Shown here one piece after another: positions 1 to 7,863 of a DNA stretch of 29,675 nt. Origin of the DNA: an uncultured Caryophanales bacterium (GTDB lineage: Bacteria; Bacillota_I; Bacilli_A; RFN20; CAG-826); NCBI GenBank assembly GCA_937902735.1, contig CALELS010000009.1, positions 1 to 29,675 on the forward strand. The letters are read 5' to 3'. The notes under the pieces were generated by a model that saw nothing but the letters and a program-made list of their open reading frames with translations, had not been told where the DNA came from and searched no databases. Made by a program: the position numbers and the translations under genes. Position 1 is the first letter of the stretch. The number at the start of each line of letters is the position of its first letter.

Positions 1-59
1 TTTCAATTAGGATTTTTGAATTCCCCAATTACACCCCGTTTTATTTTACAGAGCGTTAA

Positions 60-2150
60 TTATCTAATAGCTCTTTTTCTTTTGATTACGATAATTGTAG
101 CAACACTTGCAACTGAGATAAGTGCAACACTTGCAACAACAATAATCATAAATGAAGTATTCGTTTCACTTAAGGTTGTCGAAGAAGCAATGCTACCATT
201 AACCACTTCACCGAAGATGAAGTTATCTAAGGCAAATTCACCTGTAGTACCATACTTTTCAAGAATATAGTGATATTTAAGGATAGCTTGTTCTAAGACT
301 GAAGATCCTTCACCTTCTTTACCGCCATCATAACCGATATCGGTGAATAATTTCTTTTCAGCAGCGGTTAAGCCATTGTATGCTGTCTTTTGTTCTAACC
401 ATTTTGCTTTTAATGATGCAAATGTGGTTTTTCCATCAAAGGAGCAAACGCCGCCAATTTCACTAATGAAGTTGGTAGCAAATGCGATACCACCGTCATT
501 GAAGTAGACCTTATTGTCTTTACCGAAGTAAATTGAATAAGTACCAGCAACACTGAATTTGAAGTGTGTATCTTCTTTGGCAACATATGAATATGTAGCA
601 CCAAGTTCATCGAATCCATACATTTCTCCATCTGCTTTGTATTCAACACAAGAATATGTTGCATCTTTAGCAGCGGTAATAAGGATTTCGGCTTTATTTG
701 TATCAGCAATACCTTGAGTATTCATCATAACGGCATTTTCGATTGAATAACTACCAGCTCCGCTGATGAGATAGAAACCAGTCTTCATATATTTAACATA
801 TAAGGCGGTTTCTTTATGTTCATCTGTGAATTTGTATGGAACATATTCAGTTGTACAAGCTTCATCAGTATAAACTTTTAATGTAACATAACCATCTCTA
901 GCAGGTTTTGTTGGATTAAATTCGTCAGTAGAATAAGCAGTTTCGTTATTTAAAGGTTCGACGCTCTTCTTTGTTGCGCCTTCAAAGTAAACGGCAGAAA
1001 CAGCAACTTGGTAGCTGTCAATGTGTTCAGCAACATAGAATTTAAAGCCATTTTCATATTTTGCATAGATGTCATATTTACCTGCTTTTGTAAATTTGAA
1101 GTTGTCGCCGCTCTTAACACCATAATCAACGTCACCTTCTTGTGCTTCTCCACCTTCTGGTGTTAATTTATTACCGGTTTCAGCCCATTGTTCAAATGGA
1201 AGTCTATCTAAGTAGAAACTATTAACTCTAAGTTCATCGCCTACTTCAGCTTCGACACCCATAAGTTGAGCAGCATTACCAGAAGGATGAGGGACTGGAA
1301 GCACAGTCATTGCTACTGCATTATCGTGACCCCATCCATCTAAACCTTCAACAAAGTAACCACATCTAGTTGCATCAGTAAATTCGATAGCATCATGCCA
1401 TTCTGTGGTAACTTTACCATCTGCACCATCAACACCAGTAGTAACTAAAACATCTCCAACGTGACCTGTGATAACGAGGTCTTTAGTTTGTTTTGTTCCG
1501 TCGTTAATGATGAAGTTTGGATATGATTCACTTAATTTAACTTGATCAACTTCTGTTTCACCAAGCATAGTTTCTGGCGTTACATCTTCTGATGAACCTG
1601 GCCAATCCATTTCTTTAATTGTGCCAGTGTCCTCAAAACCATAAACATTTAATGAATCACCAAGTTGATTGGCTACATCATACACATAAAATGTGTTTTT
1701 TGTGGCTGATGGATCTGCTTTTGGTGTATAAGTTTCCCACCTTCCATCATTTTCGCCCCATCCAGTGATAGTGTAGAGATTTCTGTCGCTTTTGAATTCT
1801 AAATCACGAGTTTGATCCCATTTGTTTTCCCATGTCATATTTTGACTAGCTGGATTCATTCTAGCAAAAATAACGTTTTGATTATCTGGAACAATAGCAG
1901 AGTAATAGGATGTACCATTCACTTTTTCCATCTTATCCCATCTGTCAGCGTTACCAAAAGTGAACATAGCAAACCATGCATTATCAGCTGCCCAAATACC
2001 AGGATCAAGATAAACTGTATCACCAACGCTGACAGCTTCAACAGCAACACCTGATTCAGCAAATGGATTTGGGCATCTTGCCATAGCCATAGCACTGACA
2101 CCAAGGATAAGAGCCATACCACCGGTTATGAATAAATTCCTTTTTTTCAT
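60..2150 (-). CDS. Surface-anchored protein with tandem CBM26-like starch-binding modules
   Basis: Predicted secreted, membrane-anchored protein of 696 residues. Residues 1-25 are a signal peptide (MKKRN, then a hydrophobic core ending AMAMA). Residues about 45-140 and 150-230 resemble the CBM26-like modules of gut Bacillota surface proteins; the first has YLDPG, ARMNPAS and TITGWG, the second DWPGS and FIINDGTKQTKDL. Residues 295-375 and 455-553 are beta-rich and end in related motifs (GKYDIYAKYEN, GTYSIYFGKDN). Residues 385-455 resemble an InlB B-repeat/Flg_new beta-grasp unit (YTDEACTTEY). Residues 560-640 are helical, and 666-690 form a TM anchor followed by KRKRAIR. Likely role: holding starch-like glycans at the cell surface; no catalytic domain is visible. 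The ATG at 2150 gives the best signal peptide. A TTG at 2171 is an alternative because an upstream micro-ORF stops on it. Domain calls are from memory of family motifs. Confidence 0.72.
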   Translation of the reverse strand: MKKRNLFITGGMALILGVSAMAMARCPNPFAESGVAVEAVSVGDTVYLDPGIWAADNAWFAMFTFGNADRWDKMEKVNGTSYYSAIVPDNQNVIFARMNPASQNMTWENKWDQTRDLEFKSDRNLYTITGWGENDGRWETYTPKADPSATKNTFYVYDVANQLGDSLNVYGFEDTGTIKEMDWPGSSEDVTPETMLGETEVDQVKLSESYPNFIINDGTKQTKDLVITGHVGDVLVTTGVDGADGKVTTEWHDAIEFTDATRCGYFVEGLDGWGHDNAVAMTVLPVPHPSGNAAQLMGVEAEVGDELRVNSFYLDRLPFEQWAETGNKLTPEGGEAQEGDVDYGVKSGDNFKFTKAGKYDIYAKYENGFKFYVAEHIDSYQVAVSAVYFEGATKKSVEPLNNETAYSTDEFNPTKPARDGYVTLKVYTDEACTTEYVPYKFTDEHKETALYVKYMKTGFYLISGAGSYSIENAVMMNTQGIADTNKAEILITAAKDATYSCVEYKADGEMYGFDELGATYSYVAKEDTHFKFSVAGTYSIYFGKDNKVYFNDGGIAFATNFISEIGGVCSFDGKTTFASLKAKWLEQKTAYNGLTAAEKKLFTDIGYDGGKEGEGSSVLEQAILKYHYILEKYGTTGEFALDNFIFGEVVNGSIASSTTLSETNTSFMIIVVASVALISVASVATIIVIKRKRAIR

Positions 2151-2167
2151 AACTAATATTTGTGTTA

Positions 2168-2191
2168 TCAATAATCCTGCCTGATAACCAT
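2168..2191 (-). CDS. Seven-codon upstream micro-ORF (MVIRQDY)
   Basis: An ATG at 2191 lies 4 nt after a strong purine Shine-Dalgarno stretch (AGGAAAGG). It opens a seven-codon reading frame whose TGA overlaps a TTG (TTGA) in frame with the surface-protein gene. The surface protein's own ATG at 2150 has no convincing Shine-Dalgarno. The micro-ORF may therefore deliver ribosomes to the main gene or act as a leader peptide. The reading frame and SD are visible; expression and role are inference. Confidence 0.35.
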   Translation of the reverse strand: MVIRQDY

Positions 2192-2311
2192 TTTTCCTTT
2201 CCTAAATTGGTTTCGGACTATCACATATTAGAAAATATGCGGGCATGACTAATCTTTACAAATGAATAGATTTAGTCGTTTTGTGAATATTAATTCACGT
2301 TAAATGAAACT
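2192..2311 (-). promoter_or_regulatory. Structured 5' leader of the surface-protein gene
   Basis: From the predicted start near 2311 the minus-strand transcript runs about 120 nt before the micro-ORF. It contains the inverted repeat GTGAAT-taat-ATTCAC (2283-2298), a hairpin with GACTAAATCT against AGATTAGTC (one bulged base), and GCATATT-ttct-AATATGTG. An AACCA/TGGTT pairing (to about 2185) could enclose the Shine-Dalgarno of the micro-ORF. I recognise no known riboswitch core. The 2283-2298 repeat could equally be a DNA operator. Confidence 0.35.
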
Positions 2312-2317
2312 AAAACA

Positions 2318-2345
2318 ATTATAATTCGTTTTATTTTATAGTCAA
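2318..2345 (-). promoter_or_regulatory. Promoter of the surface-protein gene
   Basis: On the minus strand there is TTGACT (2345-2340), a 16-nt spacer and TATAAT (2323-2318), close to the housekeeping sigma consensus. Transcription would start near 2311, giving a leader of roughly 140-160 nt. Confidence 0.7.
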
Positions 2346-2351
2346 CACATA

Positions 2352-2369
2352 TGTGTATGCGCTTACACA
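2352..2369. promoter_or_regulatory. LacI/CcpA-type operator (cre-like)
   Basis: TGTGTATGCGCTTACACA is an 18-bp palindrome centred on CG with one mismatched pair. Its inner 14 bases fit the CcpA cre consensus TGWAANCGNTNWCA at all but one fixed position. It sits 6 bp upstream of the -35 box of the surface-protein gene and 76 bp before the divergent membrane-protein gene. It overlaps a second palindrome, ACACATATGTGT (2345-2356), which covers one base of the -35 box. LacI-family control of a glycan-binding protein is a sensible inference; no such regulator is encoded in the window. Confidence 0.5.
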
Positions 2370-2445
2370 ATGTTGGGTGGATATTTCTTTAATTTTTATT
2401 CATTTTTTAAGGAATGAAAGTTATCATTTATGTGGAGGAATTAAT

Positions 2446-3159
2446 ATGCTTATTGCTTCTATTGTCTTAATGTCCATTGGTCTTATTGGACTTACTTTAT
2501 TTTTAATCGAAAAATGTCGTAAATATTCAGTCAAAGAATTATTACTTAAAGCATCTACTTCAATATTATTTGTATCTGTAGGTGCAGTATCTGCTTATGC
2601 ATGTGGAAACCTCTTAGGTTTATTTATCTGTTTAGGTCTAGCTTTTGGAATGCTAGGAGATATCTGGTTAGATCTAAAATATGTCCATCGTGAAAAAGAA
2701 AAAGAATATACATACGCTGGATTTATATGCTTTGCAATTGGACACATCTTATATATCACTGGAATGTATATCCAATTTTTTTCAAGTGTACATATTCTAT
2801 ATTTCATCATCCCACTTGTAGCAGGTTTACTTGTTGGAGCATTGCCTTTATTGCTTCAAAAAGTTCTTAAATTACATTTTGGTGAATATACAGTTATCAC
2901 ATATATCTATTCTGCAATTCTCTTCTCAATGACTTTATGCGCCTTAAGTGCATGTATTGCAACAGGATGGCAAAATGTTACTGCAATCTTCTTATTCGCA
3001 GGAGGTTTGTTGTTCACCATTTCTGATTTAATTCTTTCAGGAACATATTTTGGTAAAAACCATGAAAAACCATTTGATATTATCTCTAATGGGGTGACCT
3101 ATTATATTGCTCAATATTTGATTGCGTTCTCCCCAATGTTTTTCATGCTTTTAAAATAA
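2446..3159 (+). CDS. YhhN family integral membrane protein (lysoplasmalogenase-like)
   Basis: This 237-residue protein is almost entirely hydrophobic, with about eight predicted TM helices. Family motifs are GLAFGMLGDIWLDL (64-77), FAIGHILYI, and GGLLFTISDLILSGTYF towards the C terminus, corresponding to the conserved Gly-Asp and SD(S/L)LL motifs of YhhN/TMEM86. Characterised members hydrolyse the vinyl-ether bond of lysoplasmalogens; activity here is inferred from family only. I chose the ATG at 2446 because GGAGG lies 7 nt upstream; a longer in-frame reading from 2353 lacks a Shine-Dalgarno. It is transcribed divergently from the surface protein and is followed by its own terminator. Confidence 0.8.
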   Translation: MLIASIVLMSIGLIGLTLFLIEKCRKYSVKELLLKASTSILFVSVGAVSAYACGNLLGLFICLGLAFGMLGDIWLDLKYVHREKEKEYTYAGFICFAIGHILYITGMYIQFFSSVHILYFIIPLVAGLLVGALPLLLQKVLKLHFGEYTVITYIYSAILFSMTLCALSACIATGWQNVTAIFLFAGGLLFTISDLILSGTYFGKNHEKPFDIISNGVTYYIAQYLIAFSPMFFMLLK

Positions 3160-3177
3160 AAGAAATGATATATTTAA

Positions 3178-3206
3178 GGAAAGTGCCATTAATGGCATTT
3201 TTCTTT
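3178..3206 (+). terminator. Rho-independent terminator after the YhhN gene
   Basis: The perfect palindrome TGCCATTAATGGCA (3184-3197), extended by a G-T pair, is followed by a run of T. Confidence 0.75.
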
Positions 3207-3243
3207 ATATTGTGTTAATATCTTTACGTCTTGAGGTAGAAAT

Positions 3244-4440
3244 ATGACATTACTTGAACGTTTCCTAAATTATGTAAAAATTGACACTCAATCTGATGAT
3301 GAATCAACACTTACTCCATCAACTTTAAAACAATATGATTTACTAAAATTGTTAAAAAAAGAACTTGATGAATTAGGTGTTAAAAACGAGATTGACCAAT
3401 ATGGTAGATTATATGGCTATATTGAAGGTAATCCTTCTTTAACTCCTATTGGGGTGTGCTCTCATGTTGATACAGCTTTAGAATGTTTAGGAAAAGATGT
3501 TAAACCTCAAATAATTAAAAATTATGATTTAAGTGATATTACCTTAGGAAGTAGTGGTTTAAAACTTTCTAAGAATGAATTTCCTAAATTAGCCACTCTT
3601 AAAGGTAAAACAATTATTACTACAGATGGAACAACTCTTTTAGGTGCAGATGATAAAGCAGGTGTTGCAATTATCATGGATGCAATATCTAGATTATCTA
3701 AAGAAAATAAAGAAAAACACGCGCCTATATATGTGTTATTTACTCCTGATGAAGAAATAGGTCGTGGACCAGAACACTTCGATACTTCTAAGTTTAAATG
3801 TAAATTTGCATACACCGTGGATGGAGATGATCCAAGGTATATTGAGATAGAAAATTTCAACGCAATGTCAATTGATGTTGAAGTAATTGGAAAATCAATC
3901 CATCCAGGTTCTGCAAAGAATAAAATGATAAATGCTATTACTGTTTTAAATCATTTCACCAATCTTTTACCTAAAAATATGGTTCCTGAAAAAACAGAAA
4001 ATAGAGAAGGATTTAATCATATTGTTTCAATATCTGGAAGTGTAGAGCACGCTAAAGCACACTTCATTTTGAGAAATCATGATTATCAATTATTGCTTAA
4101 GCAAGTATCTGATTTTGAACACGCTAAAGAATTAACTTTAAAAGAATATAAAGGAGCAATAATTAATCTTACAAAACATGAACAATATCATAATATGTAT
4201 GAAGTGATAAAGAATAACCCAGAAGTTAAGAATCATATTGAAAAAGTATATAAGAAGTTAGCTCTTTCTTTTGAATATAAACCAATTAGAGGTGGTACTG
4301 ATGGAGCATCATTCTCCTTTAAAGGTGTTCCATGTCCTAACATTGGAACAGGATCATATAACCATCATGGTAGATATGAATTCGCTGTACTTGAAGAAAT
4401 GGAACTTCTATCAAAGATAGTAGAAGAGATATTTCGTTAA
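3244..4440 (+). CDS. pepT: Peptidase T (zinc aminotripeptidase, M20B)
   Basis: Cytoplasmic di-zinc aminopeptidase that removes the N-terminal residue from tripeptides. At 398 residues it is close to the usual ~405-410. All catalytic positions known for PepT are present: HVD (His74, Asp76), GADDKAG (Asp136), PDEEIGRG (Glu170, Glu171), TVDGDD (Asp193) and the final ligand His375 in NHHGRYEF. The GTDGASFSFKGVPCPN segment near the C terminus is also typical. The ATG at 3244 follows a GAGGT Shine-Dalgarno. It appears monocistronic. The 144 bases after it contain no convincing terminator but do hold the promoter of the next gene. Confidence 0.93.
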   Translation: MTLLERFLNYVKIDTQSDDESTLTPSTLKQYDLLKLLKKELDELGVKNEIDQYGRLYGYIEGNPSLTPIGVCSHVDTALECLGKDVKPQIIKNYDLSDITLGSSGLKLSKNEFPKLATLKGKTIITTDGTTLLGADDKAGVAIIMDAISRLSKENKEKHAPIYVLFTPDEEIGRGPEHFDTSKFKCKFAYTVDGDDPRYIEIENFNAMSIDVEVIGKSIHPGSAKNKMINAITVLNHFTNLLPKNMVPEKTENREGFNHIVSISGSVEHAKAHFILRNHDYQLLLKQVSDFEHAKELTLKEYKGAIINLTKHEQYHNMYEVIKNNPEVKNHIEKVYKKLALSFEYKPIRGGTDGASFSFKGVPCPNIGTGSYNHHGRYEFAVLEEMELLSKIVEEIFR

Positions 4441-4534
4441 TAATAATTTCGAAACTCATTTTATAAAAATGTCTATATAAATGTTCAAATAAGGCACTTG
4501 TGAATAAAAGAGGGGATTTCCTATTATTTTTTTG

Positions 4535-4562
4535 TTGAAAATAAAAATCACTAAACTATAAT
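4535..4562 (+). promoter_or_regulatory. Promoter of the four-TM protein gene
   Basis: TTGAAA (4535-4540), a 16-nt spacer and TATAAT (4557-4562). A GAGGTG Shine-Dalgarno follows shortly before the ATG at 4585. Confidence 0.7.
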
Positions 4563-4584
4563 TGAAAGCAGAGGTGTTTTATTT

Positions 4585-5697
4585 ATGAATAAAAAAAGAA
4601 AAGGATTAAAACTTTCCGAAGTATTATTGATTACAACAGTCGTTTTAACCTTAATTGCTACCATCATCGCCTTTATCATTTATAACGGTGGCAACTTAAA
4701 AGGTTATGTCGATGTTGCTAATGAATATTTCAAAGGTATCATGACTTTAGGTATTACTCTTCCAGCTAAGGTTCAAGCCACTGGTAATAAAGAGTTACTT
4801 ATGAGAACACAAATGTTTGTCTTTGTTGACTTATTTGTTGTTGTCTCATTAATTTTTGCCTTTATCGCTCTTGTCTTTGTATTTGCAAAGAAAAAATGGA
4901 GAGCATTATCAGGCGTTGGTGGTTTATCAATTACCACAATCATGATTGCTTATGGTTCCGGCTTCCTTGTTCCTTACATGGAAACACTTGGAACTATGAG
5001 AAGAAGATATTTATGTACAATCATCGGTGTTGCAGCCCTTGTCCTTGTTACATATGTTTCTTCAGTCATTGCTCTTGCTGATGAATTCAAAGGCGATTTA
5101 GTTACTGCTGCCTTAAAAGATGTTAAAAAGGAAGCAAAAGAAGAAAAACCAGCCCCTGTTGCTCAACCAGCTGCTGCTCCAGTCCAACAAGGACCAGTTG
5201 AAGTTAAAGTTGTTGTTGAACACAAAGGCGAAGCTGCTCCTGCACCTGCTCCAGTAGTTGTTGAACCAGCTCCTGCACCAGTGGAAGAAGTCAAAGAAGT
5301 TGAAGAAGTCGAAAAACGCAAAATTGAACGTGTTCCATTCGAATACAAGATTCTTCATTCTGATCGTGACTTAAAGAAGAAATATGCTGAATTAAAAGAA
5401 TATTTCGAATCATATGGTCTTAAAGGCCGTATCTCTGTTGATGGTGATTCATATCGTTTACATAGAGTTCTTTATGTCCAAATCACTGTTGCTGGTAAGA
5501 AGATGAAAGTCTATTACAAATTACGTACAATGGACTTCATTGATTCACCAATTCCAGTTAAAGATGCTTCACACGTTAAGAAATACGCTGAAATTCCATG
5601 CGAACTTGACGTTAAATCAGACTTATCAGTTAAACGCGCTAAAGAATTAATTGATCGCGTTATGGCTGAAGCTGGCATCGAAAAAGTTGCTAAATAA
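4585..5697 (+). CDS. Four-TM membrane protein with Pro/Ala linker and conserved C-terminal domain
   Basis: Function unknown. The 370 residues divide into TM1 (about 12-33), TM2 (78-101), TM3 (112-131) and TM4 (142-165), an Ala/Pro/Val/Glu-rich linker (about 180-247), and a soluble domain (about 250-368). I recognise the soluble domain as recurring in surface or membrane proteins of uncultured gut Bacillota: KKYAELKEYFESYGLKGRIS, KMKVYYKL, VKKYAEIP and RAKELIDRVM match its usual blocks. Its role is undescribed as far as I know. Codon choice (many GCT, GTT and CGT codons) differs from the ATA/AGA-rich neighbours and suggests high expression. It has its own consensus promoter and a strong terminator, so it is monocistronic. 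Confidence 0.7.
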   Translation: MNKKRKGLKLSEVLLITTVVLTLIATIIAFIIYNGGNLKGYVDVANEYFKGIMTLGITLPAKVQATGNKELLMRTQMFVFVDLFVVVSLIFAFIALVFVFAKKKWRALSGVGGLSITTIMIAYGSGFLVPYMETLGTMRRRYLCTIIGVAALVLVTYVSSVIALADEFKGDLVTAALKDVKKEAKEEKPAPVAQPAAAPVQQGPVEVKVVVEHKGEAAPAPAPVVVEPAPAPVEEVKEVEEVEKRKIERVPFEYKILHSDRDLKKKYAELKEYFESYGLKGRISVDGDSYRLHRVLYVQITVAGKKMKVYYKLRTMDFIDSPIPVKDASHVKKYAEIPCELDVKSDLSVKRAKELIDRVMAEAGIEKVAK

Positions 5698-5713
5698 TTA
5701 GTACACTAATTAT

Positions 5714-5745
5714 AAGAGGAGACATTGTCCCCTCTTTTATTTTAA
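5714..5745. terminator. Bidirectional terminator between convergent genes
   Basis: The stem AAGAGGaGAC / GTCcCCTCTT has a 3-nt loop and is followed by TTTATTTT on the plus strand. The stop codon of the convergent minus-strand gene (5737-5739) lies inside the element. Confidence 0.75.
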
Positions 5746-6840
5746 ATTAATCAATATTTTATTTAATGATTCATCACTTAAGAAATCTCTAAATTCCTCA
5801 AATGAATTAAATTCGTAATCTTTTAAATAGAAATATAATTTATTGATAAATCTATCGTTATCATCTTTTGCTTTTAGATAATCTTCATCTTTAAAATTAT
5901 GAATAGTCTTTTCTTCATATAAAGTAAGAACATATCTTCTCATCATTGCAAGAAGCGAAGTCTCAATCCAATATCTAAATTTGGTGTTGATATATCTCTT
6001 TTCATAAGATTTAAATTTCTTAAATAAAGGAAAACCATCTCCAACATTGTGATAGATATCAACGAAAGTATAATCATATTTATCTTTCATATTATCTAGA
6101 TAATTAAAAGCATCTTCATTGATGATTTTTATCTTCTGTTTATGAGGAAATAGATTGATTAAATATTTATTAAATAAATCAATTACTGTTTTATCCTTCT
6201 CAATAATTGTGACCTTATTAACGTTATCTTTATTAGACACCATATAGGCATAATAACCTAGTCCAAGTCCGAACACTAAAACGTTTCCATATGCCTCATT
6301 AATAGGTTCTTTCATTGTGTTTATTTCATGAGGTATTAAAGACATCCAAATTGTCTCATCTTGAATAATTGCAGGATAAAAAAATCTATCTTTAAAATAA
6401 GCAAAAGGAGTTACTTCTTTAAAGGAGGATGAATCTATTCTTATTTCATCATATGCAAAAGCTTCATAAGGAAGATAATATTGTTCGCTTAAATACCAAT
6501 TCTTTTCTTTTATATTTAAAGATTTAATTAATTTAAAATATGGGTTTTCTATATATTCTTTTTCATCAAGTTGAATAAGATTATCAAGTTTAGAATTCTT
6601 ATTAACTTTTAAATAATTCTCATCAGAGTAGGATATATTCATTTTCTTTAAGATTTGATTAAAAACATCATAAGAAGTGGCTTCTTTTTTCTTTAAAGAC
6701 ATTATCTCTTCATTGTTAAAATGATATTCATCTGTTGATAAATAAAGATTATAAAATTCCGCTGCTAAGATGTTATTTTCTTTGATTTCTAATAACTCAT
6801 TAACACGAGAATAATCTAATTTGGAAAAATTAAAATACAT
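5737..6840 (-). CDS. Class I SAM-dependent methyltransferase-like protein
   Basis: A 367-residue cytoplasmic protein. The centre carries a Rossmann methyltransferase signature: GNVLVFGLGLGYYA (about 185-198, motif I), a following acidic strand TIIEKD (motif II), INEDAFNYL (the adenine-contacting Asp region), and YDYTFVDIYHNVGDG (about 255-270). This layout resembles spermidine-synthase-like enzymes, but substrate residues are not recognisable. The N-terminal ~180 residues match no domain I know. The ATG at 6840 begins one base after the stop of the upstream hydrolase gene (TAATATG), so the pair is probably translationally coupled; a TTG four codons earlier overlaps that gene. The product could modify a substrate also handled by the hydrolase, but the sequence does not show this. 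Confidence 0.65.
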   Translation of the reverse strand: MYFNFSKLDYSRVNELLEIKENNILAAEFYNLYLSTDEYHFNNEEIMSLKKKEATSYDVFNQILKKMNISYSDENYLKVNKNSKLDNLIQLDEKEYIENPYFKLIKSLNIKEKNWYLSEQYYLPYEAFAYDEIRIDSSSFKEVTPFAYFKDRFFYPAIIQDETIWMSLIPHEINTMKEPINEAYGNVLVFGLGLGYYAYMVSNKDNVNKVTIIEKDKTVIDLFNKYLINLFPHKQKIKIINEDAFNYLDNMKDKYDYTFVDIYHNVGDGFPLFKKFKSYEKRYINTKFRYWIETSLLAMMRRYVLTLYEEKTIHNFKDEDYLKAKDDNDRFINKLYFYLKDYEFNSFEEFRDFLSDESLNKILINLK

Positions 6841-6841
6841 A

Positions 6842-7774
6842 TTATTTAACAAATTGATCTACGAATGAAATGATCTTATCGTTATATAAATCTCTTTTAA
6901 GATGAACAGCTTCTAAATGATCACAATCTTTGAATGTATATACTTCTTTATATATGTTTTTAGGAAAATATGAAGACGCTCTACCTAAATTGATATAAGG
7001 AACTACTCCATCAATTTCTCCATGCATAAATAAAACTGGAATTCTTGATTTACTTATAGATACTCTAGCATCATTATGAATTGAAAAACGGAAGAATAAA
7101 GAAGATACAAAACTACAAGCCCAAGTAGAATATCTAAACAAAGGCGCTCTAGTTAGATTTGATGTATATAACATTTGTCTAGATAATGATGTAAATCCTG
7201 AATCTTCAATTGCGCACATTACATTAAAAGGTAATTTATCAAGAGAATTCATCACAAGATGTGCTCCTAAGGAGACACCAAATAAAATAATTCGGTAATT
7301 GTCGTTTCTCGAATTTAAATAATCGATCCAATCTTTTAAATCTCTGGTCTCAAGTCTACCCATCGAGAAATATTTACCTTCACTTTCCCCATGACATCTT
7401 AAATCAATTAAAAGAAGTGAATATCCATGTTCATAAAACATTCTTGCTTGGCTAGCCATTGAACGATGACTTCCATGATATCCATGAACAAGAAGGGCTA
7501 CTTTTAAAGAACCATTATTATCAACAAAATACCCATTTAGATTTAATTTATCATGAGACTTAATCATGACTTTTTCTTTATTTAAAGAATCAAGCCATAA
7601 TCTATCAGGATGTTCGTTGCTAGTTTTGTTAACATTAATTATTTCATCAGTGTTTCCTTTTCTTCTTCTAAAAACACGGTTGAAATAAATTAGTCCAGTA
7701 ATGATGCTAATAATCAAAAATATGATAAAAAGAGAAACAAGTACAATTAATGGTATAAGAACTTCTTTCGGCAT
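6842..7774 (-). CDS. Membrane-anchored alpha/beta hydrolase
   Basis: 310 residues with one N-terminal TM helix (about 6-31) followed by basic residues (RVFRRRKG), so the catalytic domain should face the cytoplasm. The alpha/beta-hydrolase elements are HGYHG (98-101, oxyanion region), the nucleophile elbow GVSLG (Ser168), Asp255 in MHGEIDGVVP, and His286 in DCDHLEAVH. It belongs to the broad serine aminopeptidase/acyl-hydrolase-like group; substrate unknown. It is the first gene of a two-gene operon. The ATG at 7774 is preferred: the -10 hexamer lies just 7 nt upstream, which also excludes the TTG seven codons earlier from the transcript. Confidence 0.8.
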   Translation of the reverse strand: MPKEVLIPLIVLVSLFIIFLIISIITGLIYFNRVFRRRKGNTDEIINVNKTSNEHPDRLWLDSLNKEKVMIKSHDKLNLNGYFVDNNGSLKVALLVHGYHGSHRSMASQARMFYEHGYSLLLIDLRCHGESEGKYFSMGRLETRDLKDWIDYLNSRNDNYRIILFGVSLGAHLVMNSLDKLPFNVMCAIEDSGFTSLSRQMLYTSNLTRAPLFRYSTWACSFVSSLFFRFSIHNDARVSISKSRIPVLFMHGEIDGVVPYINLGRASSYFPKNIYKEVYTFKDCDHLEAVHLKRDLYNDKIISFVDQFVK

Positions 7775-7781
7775 GTCTACT

Positions 7782-7809
7782 ATTATAGCAAACAAACAAC
7801 AAACCTCAA
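7782..7809 (-). promoter_or_regulatory. Promoter giving a leaderless hydrolase mRNA
   Basis: On the minus strand TTGAGG (7809-7804), a 16-nt spacer and TATAAT (7787-7782). The A of the ATG at 7774 would be at +1 or +2, leaving no room for a Shine-Dalgarno. Confidence 0.65.
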
Positions 7810-7824
7810 TTTATATATATTTCT

Positions 7825-7847
7825 ATGCTTTATTTAAATAAAAGCAT
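7825..7847. promoter_or_regulatory. Palindrome between divergent operons
   Basis: ATGCTTT-attt...aaat-AAAAGCAT forms a near-perfect 23-bp inverted repeat. It contains the perfect palindrome TTTATTTAAATAAA (7829-7842), which occurs again between two other divergent genes at 20207-20220. It overlaps the -35 position of the acyltransferase promoter, so it may be an operator. Confidence 0.35.
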
Positions 7848-7848
7848 T

Positions 7849-7857
7849 TGCTAATAT
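7849..7857 (+). promoter_or_regulatory. Extended -10 promoter of the acyltransferase operon
   Basis: TG-c-TAATAT is an extended -10 element; no good -35 is visible. +1 would fall at 7864, exactly on the GTG start codon. Confidence 0.45.
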
Positions 7858-7863
7858 ATTGAA

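Noticed and set aside
1..59. Feature beyond the surface-protein stop codon
   Set aside because: No stem-loop with a T-tract and no reading frame with a start signal is visible in these bases.
2192..2311. Known riboswitch in the surface-protein leader
   Set aside because: Hairpins are present but none of the TPP, purine, SAM, c-di-GMP, FMN or glycine core motifs could be seen.
4441..4534. Terminator of peptidase T
   Set aside because: Only a 3-bp AGG/CCT stem before a T-run could be found; too weak to call.
5113..5358. Antisense open frames opposite the Pro/Ala linker of the four-TM protein
   Set aside because: They are rich in Phe/Asn/Trp or Thr/Ser because of the repetitive codons on the other strand; no start signals.
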